NCBI GenBank assembly: GCA_946479405.1
Contig: CAMLGD010000163.1
Coordinates: 1-7,600 of the forward strand
Length of the DNA stretch: 7,600 nt
Reading direction: 5' to 3'
Source of the DNA: an uncultured Vogesella sp.
GTDB taxonomy: Bacteria > Pseudomonadota > Gammaproteobacteria > Burkholderiales > Chromobacteriaceae
The number at the start of each line of letters is the position of its first letter. Within the stretch, counting starts at the first letter, position 1. The translations under genes were made by a program, and so were the position numbers. Below are positions 1 through 4,617 of the stretch, piece by piece. A model generated the notes under the pieces. The model was not told where the DNA came from, ran no database searches, and was given only the letters and a program-made list of their open reading frames with translations.

Positions 1-96
1 TTCTTCCACTCGCTGGCGCTGGCCTGCCTGGTGGGTCTGGTGGTGTCGGCCATGGCCTACCTGCCACCGTTCACCAGCCTGGTGATTCACCCGTAA
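1..96 (+). CDS. C-terminal end of a multi-pass membrane protein, possibly an L-lactate permease (partial)
   Basis: Only the last 31 codons and the TAA stop at 94-96 are inside the window; the gene enters from the left edge in frame 1. The fragment begins FFHSLALACLVGLVVSAMAY and continues with a proline-containing tail ending VIHP. It holds one clear hydrophobic segment (about residues 5-20), so it is the final membrane helix of an integral membrane protein. The pattern HSL..AC.VG....AY ending in proline resembles my memory of the end of LldP/GlcA lactate-glycolate permeases, but 31 residues are too few to be sure. A strong intrinsic terminator begins about 20 bases after the stop. The reading frame is secure; the family is a guess. 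Confidence 0.6.
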   Translation, partial: FFHSLALACLVGLVVSAMAYLPPFTSLVIHP

Positions 97-113
97 CAGC
101 GCAGCACGCAAGC

Positions 114-143
114 AAAACCCCGGTCAGTCGACCGGGGTTTTTT
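114..143 (+). terminator. Intrinsic terminator of the left-edge gene
   Basis: A perfect 8-bp stem, CCCCGGTC (118-125) with GACCGGGG (130-137) and a 4-base loop AGTC, is followed by six T (138-143) and preceded by four A. The A tract means it could also stop transcripts arriving from the right. It separates the left-edge gene from mscL. Confidence 0.92.
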
Positions 144-154
144 ATTGTTGACCA

Positions 155-174
155 TGCGGCCAACGTTGGCCGCA
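155..174. repeat. Perfect 20-bp palindrome, copy 1
   Basis: TGCGGCCAACGTTGGCCGCA reads the same on both strands. It lies 11 bases after the T tract of the preceding terminator and is repeated exactly at 812-831. With no unpaired loop it is less like an RNA hairpin than like a double-stranded DNA site, though it could pair as RNA with a small loop. It is outside any credible coding region. Confidence 0.85.
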
Positions 175-232
175 ACGGCCTCCCCGCGCCACGGCAAGCA
201 TTGCGCCCGGCATGCGGCCATGCAGCCAAGGC

Positions 233-261
233 TTCAAATTTGCATGATTTTTGCCGATACT
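233..261 (+). promoter_or_regulatory. Possible sigma70-type promoter for mscL
   Basis: TTCAAA (233-238) and GATACT (256-261) are separated by 17 bases, and each matches four of six consensus positions. The region is locally AT-rich within a GC-rich intergenic stretch and lies about 40 bases before the mscL start. Weak evidence. Confidence 0.3.
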
Positions 262-301
262 GACCGCATTATTCATCCACCATCAATAACAAGGGGGCTC
301 C

Positions 302-763
302 ATGTCCATCATCAAGGAATTCCGTGAATTCGCCATGCGCGGCAATGTCATCGATCTGGCTGTCGGCGTAGTAATCGGCGGCGCGTTCGGTGCCATCGTC
401 AAATCACTGGTGGACGATGTGATCATGCCGCCCATCGGCATGCTGATCGGCAATGTCGACTTCGCCAACCTGTTCTTCGTGCTGAAGGAAGGTGCCAAGG
501 CCGCCGCGCCGTATGCCTCGGTGGCCGCCGCCAAGGAGGCCGGGGCCGTCACCCTCAACATCGGCCTGTTCATCAATGCACTGGTCAGCTTCACCATCGT
601 GGCGTTTGCCATCTTCATGCTGGTGAAAGTCATCAACCGCCTGAAGCGCGAAGAAAAGGCCGACGCCCCAGCCGAAGTTACCAGCAAGGAATGCCGCTAC
701 TGCCTGTCCAGCATTCCGCTGAAAGCCAGCCGCTGCCCGTGCTGCACCTCGCAACTGGATTGA
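302..763 (+). CDS. mscL: Large-conductance mechanosensitive channel MscL with a C-terminal cysteine knuckle
   Basis: MscL is a homopentameric inner-membrane pore that opens under membrane tension and releases solutes during hypo-osmotic shock. The 153-residue product opens with the family signature [18 protein letters not shown]1 covers about residues 15-45 and ends in the conserved IMPPIG turn. A periplasmic loop of about 35 residues follows, then TM2 (about 83-108, with [15 protein letters not shown]) and a charged linker. In place of the plain helical tail of the E. coli protein, the C-terminus carries C131-x2-C134-x10-C145-x2-C148, a zinc-ribbon-like pattern, with an extra Cys at 147. I recall similar tails in some other bacterial MscLs, so this looks like a lineage variant and not a recent fusion. 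The ATG start follows AAGGGGG (291-297) by four bases. The gene stands alone and converges on bfr. Confidence 0.97.
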   Translation: MSIIKEFREFAMRGNVIDLAVGVVIGGAFGAIVKSLVDDVIMPPIGMLIGNVDFANLFFVLKEGAKAAAPYASVAAAKEAGAVTLNIGLFINALVSFTIVAFAIFMLVKVINRLKREEKADAPAEVTSKECRYCLSSIPLKASRCPCCTSQLD

Positions 764-778
764 TCTGCACAACCATGC

Positions 779-805
779 ACAAGGCCGCCCATAGGGCGGC
801 CTTGT
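779..805. terminator. GC-rich hairpin between convergent mscL and bfr, probable bidirectional terminator
   Basis: A perfect 12-bp stem, ACAAGGCCGCCC (779-790) with GGGCGGCCTTGT (794-805), closes on a 3-base loop ATA. It starts 15 bases after the mscL stop. Neither strand has a real T tract after it, so its efficiency as an intrinsic terminator is uncertain. Its position between converging genes supports the role. Confidence 0.65.
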
Positions 806-810
806 CACCT

Positions 811-832
811 GTGCGGCCAACGTTGGCCGCAC
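811..832. repeat. Perfect 22-bp palindrome, copy 2
   Basis: The 20-bp core at 812-831 is identical to the palindrome at 155-174, and here it gains one more pair (G811 with C832). It sits five bases from the preceding hairpin and 12 bases beyond the bfr stop codon. As at copy 1, it accompanies a terminator-like hairpin in an intergenic space. Confidence 0.88.
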
Positions 833-844
833 GCCGGTAGCGGC

Positions 845-1330
845 TTAACTGGCCTGGCTGCCGCCCAGCTGCGACTGCTGGTAGTTGGCAAGACCGGTCA
901 GCTCGATCAGCTTCAGCTGCTGTTCCAGCCAATGCGCGTGATCGTTCTCGGTTTCTTCCAGCAGCACCATCAACCCGTCGCGAGTCACGTAGTCACGCTC
1001 CTTCTCGCACACGGCAATCACTTCCTTCAGCGCGCTGCCAACGCGGTATTCCACTTCCAGGTCATTGCGTAGCATGCTGGGCACATCCTCTCCCACCGCA
1101 ATCGCCACCCGCTTGGCCACGTTCGGCTTGCCCCCCAGAAACAGGATGCGGGCAATCAGGCTGCGGGCATGCTCCAGCTCATCCTCGCGTTCGTGATCGA
1201 TACGCTCGAACAGTTTCATCAGGCCCCAGTCCTTGTACATCTCGGCATGGATGAAATACTGATCCGCCGCCGACAGCTCTTCTGCCAGCAGTTCGTTAAG
1301 CAGATCGATGATTTTGGGATGGCCTTGCAT
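845..1330 (-). CDS. bfr: Bacterioferritin-type ferritin subunit lacking the haem-ligand methionine
   Basis: The 161-residue product is a four-helix ferritin of the bacterioferritin family, which forms 24-subunit shells that oxidise Fe(II) and store Fe(III). Ferroxidase ligands can be placed by alignment with remembered E. coli Bfr: E18, E51, H54, E94, and E128/H131 (one residue later than usual, as there is a one-residue insertion before the final ExxH). Position 52, the methionine that ligates haem at the subunit interface, is leucine (context DELEH). The subunit should therefore be unable to bind haem by itself. Such subunits are known to pair with a Met52 partner in species with two bfr genes; no second copy is in this window. 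The ATG is preceded by AAGGA (1337-1341) at six bases. bfr is the only gene in its transcript here and converges on mscL. Confidence 0.95.
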   Translation of the reverse strand: MQGHPKIIDLLNELLAEELSAADQYFIHAEMYKDWGLMKLFERIDHEREDELEHARSLIARILFLGGKPNVAKRVAIAVGEDVPSMLRNDLEVEYRVGSALKEVIAVCEKERDYVTRDGLMVLLEETENDHAHWLEQQLKLIELTGLANYQQSQLGGSQAS

Positions 1331-1369
1331 AGGGGTTCCTTGTCTTTTTATCGTGACGATTGTGCCCGA

Positions 1370-1398
1370 ATTCTAGACCAGTGCCGGAAAGATGTCTG
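1370..1398 (-). promoter_or_regulatory. Possible sigma70-type promoter for bfr
   Basis: Read on the minus strand, CAGACA (1393-1398) and TAGAAT (1370-1375) are separated by 17 bases; the -10 matches five of six positions and the -35 four of six. The -10 lies about 40 bases before the bfr start. I saw no obvious Fur-box-like repeat near it. Confidence 0.35.
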
Positions 1399-1408
1399 TG
1401 TCCTTTCG

Positions 1409-1451
1409 CCGCGCCAGTACCGACCTTCTAGGCCTTTCGGCGGTGGCGCGG
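1409..1451 (+). other. Inverted repeat in the dcd upstream region
   Basis: CCGCGCCA (1409-1416) and TGGCGCGG (1444-1451) form a perfect 8-bp inverted repeat with a 27-base gap, about 60 bases before the dcd start. TACAAT (1467-1472), just after it, is a fair -10 for dcd, but I see no matching -35. The role is unknown; chance is possible in GC-rich sequence. Confidence 0.3.
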
Positions 1452-1508
1452 GCTGGTTGTAGCCAGTACAATCGGGCGATCACGAGATTAAAGAATGTAG
1501 AACTGACG

Positions 1509-2078
1509 ATGACTATCAAATCGGACAAGTGGATTCGCCGCATGGCGGAAGAACAGCGCATGATCGAGCCCTTCGTCTACGACCAGGTGAAGAATGTCGA
1601 TGGCCAGAAGGTGATTTCCTTCGGCACCTCCAGCTATGGCTACGATATCCGCTGCGCCGACGAGTTCAAGGTGTTCACCAACATCAACAGCACCATCGTC
1701 GACCCGAAAAATTTTGACCCGGACTCCTTCGTGGAAGTCTCCGGTAAGGGCTATTGCATCATCCCGCCGAACAGCTTTGCACTGGCCCGCACCGTGGAAT
1801 ACTTCCGCATTCCGCGCTCGGTACTGACCGTGTGCCTGGGCAAGTCCACCTATGCCCGCTGCGGCATCATCGTCAACGTCACCCCGTTCGAGCCGGAGTG
1901 GGAAGGCTATGTGACGCTGGAGTTTTCCAACACCACCCCGCTGCCGGCCAAGATCTACGCCAACGAAGGCGTGGCGCAGGTACTGTTCTTCGAGTCGGAC
2001 GAAGTCTGCGACGTGTCCTACAAGGACCGCGCCGGCAAGTACATGGGCCAGGTCGGCGTGACTCTGCCGCGCCCATAA
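1509..2078 (+). CDS. dcd: dCTP deaminase
   Basis: Dcd converts dCTP to dUTP plus ammonia in the cytosol; dUTPase and thymidylate synthase then lead to dTTP. The 189-residue product begins [16 protein letters not shown], the usual opening of the betaproteobacterial form. The family core is intact: SYGYDIR (42-48), GKSTYARCG (111-119, carrying the Ser and Arg of the active site), and VTLEFSN (135-141), whose E138 is the catalytic glutamate. The C-terminus, with [11 protein letters not shown] and ending in LPRP, is the nucleotide-covering lid region. An upstream ATG at 1392 would add 39 residues that do not look like the family, so I chose 1509 even though its Shine-Dalgarno is weak (only purine-rich AAAGAA at 1490-1495). 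A strong terminator follows, so the gene appears monocistronic. Confidence 0.96.
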   Translation: MTIKSDKWIRRMAEEQRMIEPFVYDQVKNVDGQKVISFGTSSYGYDIRCADEFKVFTNINSTIVDPKNFDPDSFVEVSGKGYCIIPPNSFALARTVEYFRIPRSVLTVCLGKSTYARCGIIVNVTPFEPEWEGYVTLEFSNTTPLPAKIYANEGVAQVLFFESDEVCDVSYKDRAGKYMGQVGVTLPRP

Positions 2079-2095
2079 TCACGGACATTATCAAG

Positions 2096-2121
2096 AAGCG
2101 GCCACTTGGCCGCTTTTTTTT
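2096..2121 (+). terminator. Intrinsic terminator of dcd
   Basis: AAGCGGCC (2096-2103) pairs with GGCCGCTT (2108-2115) around a 4-base loop ACTT and runs into eight T (2114-2121). It begins 17 bases after the dcd stop. Its arms GCGGCCA/TGGCCGC are the same as those of the palindromes at 155-174 and 811-832, with CT in the centre in place of ACGT. Confidence 0.95.
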
Positions 2122-2199
2122 ATTGCACAGGCGTTTCCCACTCGCATTTTGGGCCGCCTGTTCTAGGATGAAAGTCAGAGTCGGTCAGCTTTTTTTTGC

Positions 2200-2220
2200 C
2201 GGCTTGGGCACAGCAAGCCG
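2200..2220. other. Hairpin with flanking T tracts upstream of gpx
   Basis: CGGCTTG (2200-2206) pairs with CAAGCCG (2214-2220) around a 7-base loop and is followed by TTTCTT. A run of eight T (2190-2197) precedes it, and another of seven T lies at 2262-2268. It may be a weak second terminator or a decayed element. The stretch 2122-2284 contains no gene that I can support; these T tracts and this hairpin are all I see. Confidence 0.3.
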
Positions 2221-2284
2221 TTTCTTCCTGAGCGTTGTGGTTCCCCCTTGCCGCATCGCTCTTTTTTTAGTCACAAGCCGATCA

Positions 2285-2306
2285 AACAATTAAATTGCAT
2301 ACAATT
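2285..2306. promoter_or_regulatory. Probable OhrR operator upstream of gpx-ohrR
   Basis: ACAATTAAATTG (2286-2297) contains the dyad CAATT-A-AATTG and is followed by ATACAATT (2299-2306), which makes a second overlapping dyad AATTG-CATA-CAATT. As I recall it, the Bacillus subtilis ohrA operator bound by OhrR is a tandem of TACAATTAAATTGTA units; 20 of the 21 bases at 2286-2306 fit that pattern, with C2298 the mismatch. The adjoining operon encodes an OhrR, so autoregulation from this site is the natural reading. The match rests on memory. Confidence 0.7.
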
Positions 2307-2322
2307 TTTATTACGCTACACT
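2295..2322 (+). promoter_or_regulatory. Possible gpx-ohrR promoter overlapping the operator
   Basis: TTGCAT (2295-2300) and TACACT (2317-2322) are 16 bases apart. The -35 is poor beyond its TTG, the -10 matches four of six. The -35 lies inside the proposed OhrR operator, as expected for repression by blocking RNA polymerase. The predicted transcript start would lie about 20 bases before the gpx ATG. Confidence 0.4.
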
Positions 2323-2349
2323 GCCGGCAAACTAGCGCCAACATTGTTC

Positions 2350-2826
2350 ATGACACTCTACCAATATCCCCTGCATGGCCTGAATGGCCGAGACATCAAC
2401 CTGGCCGACTATCAGGATAAGGTTCTGCTGCTGGTCAACACCGCCAGCGCTTGCGGCTTTACCCCACAGTACGCCGAATTGGAACAGTTGCACCGCCAGT
2501 TTGCCGACGAGGGGCTGGTCGTTATCGGCTTCCCCTGCAACCAGTTCGGCGGCCAGGAGCCGGGCAGTGCTACCGAGATCGGGGCGTTTTGCCAAAAGAA
2601 TTACGGCGTCAGCTTTCTGCTGAGCGAAAAGATCGATGTCAACGGCCCGCAAGCGCATCCGCTCTGGCAGTACCTGAAACAGCAGCAGGCCGGCGTACTG
2701 GGCAGCCGCAACATCAAGTGGAATTTCACCAAGTTCCTGGTCGATCGCCACGGGCATGTAGTTGGCCGCTACGGCTCGCTCACCAAGCCACAGGCCCTGG
2801 CCGAACACATCAAGGCGCTGCTATGA
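2350..2826 (+). CDS. Glutathione peroxidase family protein (2-Cys, thioredoxin-type)
   Basis: This 158-residue cytosolic peroxidase should reduce organic hydroperoxides and H2O2 with thiols. The GPx signatures are complete: NTASACGFTPQY with peroxidatic Cys35, GFPCNQFGGQEPG (60-72) with Gln69, and KWNFTKF (123-129) with Trp124-Asn125, making the Cys-Gln-Trp-Asn site. Cys81 in FCQKNYGVSF is where thioredoxin-dependent members carry the resolving cysteine, so thioredoxin is a more likely reductant than glutathione despite the family name. I chose ATG 2350 because the product then starts MTLYQYPLHGLNG, as in the family; an in-frame TTG at 2248 would translate through the operator and promoter. 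No good Shine-Dalgarno is visible before 2350. The stop overlaps the ohrR start (ATGA), and the product likely removes the peroxides that OhrR senses. Confidence 0.95.
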   Translation: MTLYQYPLHGLNGRDINLADYQDKVLLLVNTASACGFTPQYAELEQLHRQFADEGLVVIGFPCNQFGGQEPGSATEIGAFCQKNYGVSFLLSEKIDVNGPQAHPLWQYLKQQQAGVLGSRNIKWNFTKFLVDRHGHVVGRYGSLTKPQALAEHIKALL

Positions 2827-3266
2827 AACCGCAACTGCAACTGGACAAGCAACTTTGCTTTGCGCTGTATGCCGCCAGCCGCGCGATGACGCAGGCCTAC
2901 CAACCGCTGCTGGCACCGCTGGGGCTGACCTATCCTCAGTATCTGGCCATGCTGGTGCTGTGGGAGCAGGATGATATCAGCGTGAAACAGCTGGGCGAAC
3001 GGCTGCATCTGGATTCCGGCACGCTCACGCCACTGCTGAAACGGCTGGAAAATGCCGGGCTACTGCAACGCCAGCGCAGCAGCGAGGATGAACGCAGTGT
3101 CGTCATCCGGCTTACGCCTGCCGGCAAGACACTGGAGGAGCAAGCCGCAGCGATCCCGGCCACCCTGCAGTGCCGCTTTGGCAATGTCGGCAGCGAGCAC
3201 AGTGCGCAACTGCGTGACACCCTGCACCAGCTCACCCACCTGCTGCAAGGCGGCACGCTGCCATAA
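2823..3266 (+). CDS. ohrR: OhrR, MarR-family organic hydroperoxide-sensing repressor (2-Cys type)
   Basis: The 147-residue protein is a MarR-family dimeric winged-helix repressor. It begins MKPQLQLDKQLCFALYAASR, with sensing Cys12 in the OhrR signature LCFALY. Tyr26 and Tyr37 stand 14 and 25 residues after it, the same offsets as the tyrosines that hydrogen-bond the reactive cysteine in known OhrRs. A second cysteine, Cys117, is 105 residues after Cys12, the spacing of Cys22 and Cys127 in Xanthomonas OhrR, so this should be a 2-Cys sensor forming an intersubunit disulfide. The winged helix covers about 53-97, with LDSGTLTPLLKRLE (63-76) as recognition helix and DERSVVIRLT as wing. It overlaps gpx by four bases (ATGA), implying translational coupling, and probably represses its own operon. 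No ohr peroxidase gene is in the window. Confidence 0.96.
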   Translation: MKPQLQLDKQLCFALYAASRAMTQAYQPLLAPLGLTYPQYLAMLVLWEQDDISVKQLGERLHLDSGTLTPLLKRLENAGLLQRQRSSEDERSVVIRLTPAGKTLEEQAAAIPATLQCRFGNVGSEHSAQLRDTLHQLTHLLQGGTLP

Positions 3267-3271
3267 ACACC

Positions 3272-3300
3272 GATGGCGCCCGCAGGCGCCATCTTCATTT
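3272..3300. terminator. Terminator between convergent ohrR and the 102-residue gene
   Basis: GATGGCGCC (3272-3280) pairs perfectly with GGCGCCATC (3285-3293) around loop CGCA. It is followed on the plus strand by TTCATTT, a poor T tract, and on the minus strand by GGTGTTTAT. It sits five bases after the ohrR stop, between converging genes, and may serve both. Confidence 0.75.
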
Positions 3301-3326
3301 ACCGTGCAAGCACTTTGCCAGTGGCA

Positions 3327-3635
3327 TCAAATGGATTCGCTGGCCTGCTGGCAGGGGCTGTCTACCAGCTGGCTGGCCATGACGGCCAGCTCATCCAAAT
3401 CTTCATCCAGGTGCGCCTGCATGTGGCGCAACGCGCCGCGCAAGATGGCTCCCGCCAATAGCGCCTCATCGCACTGGAACACCTCGGCCATGGCACGCAA
3501 CTCGGCACAGCATTCGTGACACAGCGGCACCGACAACTGTCGTACCGCCGGCGCATGCAACAGCGGCATCAAGTCCTTGCCATCGGCCCGGTGCGCTTCC
3601 AGTTGTTTCACAAAATCGTAGAGAACGTCGGTCAT
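3327..3635 (-). CDS. Small cysteine-containing protein of unknown function
   Basis: I do not recognise this family. The 102-residue product is acidic, mostly helical in appearance and has no signal peptide or membrane segment, so it is probably cytosolic. It starts MTDVLYDFVKQLEAHRADGK. A CxxCC cluster (CHECC, about residues 38-42) is followed by another Cys in EVFQCDE (about 54) and one near the C-terminus (SPCQQ). A helix rich in Ala, Leu and Gly (LLAGAILRGALRHM) comes after the second. The cysteines could bind a metal, but no complete known finger is visible. The start at 3635 was chosen because AGGAGG (3642-3647) lies six bases upstream; an in-frame extension to 3671 would read through that site. 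The gene appears to be its own unit, converging on ohrR, with an inverted repeat just before the ribosome site. Confidence 0.75.
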   Translation of the reverse strand: MTDVLYDFVKQLEAHRADGKDLMPLLHAPAVRQLSVPLCHECCAELRAMAEVFQCDEALLAGAILRGALRHMQAHLDEDLDELAVMASQLVDSPCQQASESI

Positions 3636-3641
3636 AGCGAG

Positions 3642-3647
3642 CCTCCT
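3642..3647 (-). promoter_or_regulatory. Ribosome binding site fixing the start of the 102-residue gene
   Basis: On the minus strand this reads AGGAGG, six bases before the ATG at 3635. It decides against the longer reading from 3671. An inverted repeat GGTGA/TCACC (3648-3663) abuts it. Confidence 0.85.
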
Positions 3648-3726
3648 GGTGAGAATGTTCACCACCAGCATGGCACATCAAGACAGGAAGCCAAGGCACA
3701 ATTGGTTATAGCTTGATAACAGGCAA

Positions 3727-4140
3727 TCAGCCCTCGTTTACCTCGCCGTCCAGGTAGCGCCAGGCACCGTCTTCCCGGATAAAACGGCTATTTTCCTGCA
3801 GGCGGAATGCCCGACCGCCGACCTTGTAGCGCGCCACGAAGCGCACCGTGCCCGTCTCGTCGGCTGCCTGCCCGGCGCCCGTATCCAGCAGCTGCAGCCC
3901 CAGCCACTTCACGCCGTCATCATCCGTCAGATCCAGTGTCGACGGACGTGTGCTGCTGGCCCAGCTTTGCAGCAGATATGCCTCATCACGCAGTACGTAG
4001 GCGCTGTAACGTGAGCGCATCAGCTGTGCGGCCGTGGCGGGCAAGGCACCAAAGTGAAACGCGCCACAGCACTGGGCATACGCCAAAGGTTGGCCGCAAG
4101 GACAAGCATCGGCAACAACGGATGGAGTGGACTTTTTCAT
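3727..4140 (-). CDS. ychJ: YchJ-family SEC-C motif protein (UPF0225)
   Basis: The 137-residue protein matches the YchJ/UPF0225 family: an N-terminal SEC-C zinc motif and an NTF2-like alpha/beta fold. The biochemical role of the family is not established to my knowledge. The SEC-C residues are C13 and C15 in CPCG and C24-C25 in CC. The family core LMRSRYSAYVLRDEAYLLQSW follows (about residues 40-60), then WLGLQLLD and VRFVARYKVGG, and the ending SRFIREDGAWRYLDGE. E. coli YchJ has a second SEC-C copy at its C-terminus; this one ends before it, which is common in shorter members. The ATG at 4140 overlaps the stop of the lipoprotein gene (ATGA), with AGG a few bases upstream. The two genes are probably co-translated. 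No clear terminator follows, only a weak 5-bp repeat at 3705-3720. Confidence 0.93.
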   Translation of the reverse strand: MKKSTPSVVADACPCGQPLAYAQCCGAFHFGALPATAAQLMRSRYSAYVLRDEAYLLQSWASSTRPSTLDLTDDDGVKWLGLQLLDTGAGQAADETGTVRFVARYKVGGRAFRLQENSRFIREDGAWRYLDGEVNEG

Positions 4141-4586
4141 TTGCCGACCTGCAATGGCGGCAGGCTGTATACCTTGAACATGAACTGGGTGAATGCCGGA
4201 TTGACCGGCTTGTTCTGCAGCGCGGGCCAGCGGCGCTGCCAGTATTTCAGCCGGTCTTCCATCTGCTTGCGCGCGCTATCGCTATCGAGCTTGCCGGCAT
4301 CGCGTAACTGGGCAATCTGGTAGTAGAGGCGGTAGACATCGTCGTCGACCAGGTTGCGCCCCACCAGTTGAATCCGCATCTCGCCCAGTTTTTCCGCCGC
4401 ATCCACCCGCGTCAATTCACCATTGCCGACCTTGCCGGCCAAGCGATTGGCCTCAGTCAGCAAGCGATCCGCCGCGTTGGCGGTGCGCGATTGCGGCGTA
4501 GGCGCCGAGGAGGGGAAAGAGAATTGCGGCAGGTTGGCGCAACCGGTCAGCGCGCCAAGCAAAACGGCCATGAATAGTCTGTTCAT
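4137..4586 (-). CDS. Predicted outer-membrane lipoprotein of unknown function
   Basis: I do not recognise the family. The 149-residue product begins MNRLFMAVLLGALTGCANLP: one basic residue, a hydrophobic core and a lipobox LTGC with Cys16, so it should be a signal-peptidase-II lipoprotein. Ala after the Cys favours the outer membrane. A Ser/Pro-rich linker (about 20-40) leads to a soluble part that looks helical, with charged stretches such as LTRVDAAEKLGEM and SARKQMEDRLKYWQRRWPA. There is no known enzymatic motif. The start at 4586 gives a proper signal peptide; longer in-frame codons up to 4664 run back into the end of cysK and add a non-signal sequence. No Shine-Dalgarno is evident, and the start codon is inside a perfect 12-bp hairpin. 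The stop overlaps the ychJ start by four bases. Confidence 0.82.
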   Translation of the reverse strand: MNRLFMAVLLGALTGCANLPQFSFPSSAPTPQSRTANAADRLLTEANRLAGKVGNGELTRVDAAEKLGEMRIQLVGRNLVDDDVYRLYYQIAQLRDAGKLDSDSARKQMEDRLKYWQRRWPALQNKPVNPAFTQFMFKVYSLPPLQVGK

Positions 4587-4593
4587 GGCCGTT
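4563..4593 (-). other. 12-bp perfect hairpin containing the lipoprotein start codon; possible cysK terminator
   Basis: AACGGCCATGAA (4563-4574) and TTCATGGCCGTT (4582-4593) are exact reverse complements around a 7-base loop. On the minus strand the hairpin begins 24 bases after the cysK stop and is followed by TTTT, so it resembles a modest intrinsic terminator. It also pairs the lipoprotein AUG (4584-4586) with codon 6, another AUG. It could both reduce read-through from cysK and limit translation initiation. Confidence 0.7.
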
Positions 4594-4617
4594 ATTGTAG
4601 CGCGCTTTCGCTGTTTG

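Noticed and set aside
283..687. 134-codon open frame antisense to mscL, and another at 404-832
   Set aside because: Both are shadows of the MscL coding sequence; the MscL product is unmistakable and these have no family features.
1392..1508. Upstream ATG extending dcd by 39 codons
   Set aside because: The added residues do not match the family, which starts at [12 protein letters not shown]; the region also holds the probable bfr promoter and spacer.
2248..2349. TTG start extending gpx by 34 codons
   Set aside because: It would translate through the OhrR operator and promoter; the family start is MTLYQYPL at 2350.
2451..2822. Upstream start extending the ohrR frame back through gpx
   Set aside because: The added region is the gpx sequence in another frame; OhrR proteins start shortly before the LCFALY motif, and ATGA at 2823 fits.
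3705..3720. GTTAT/ATAAC inverted repeat after ychJ
   Set aside because: The arms are only five AT-rich bases without a T tract; too weak to call as a terminator or operator.
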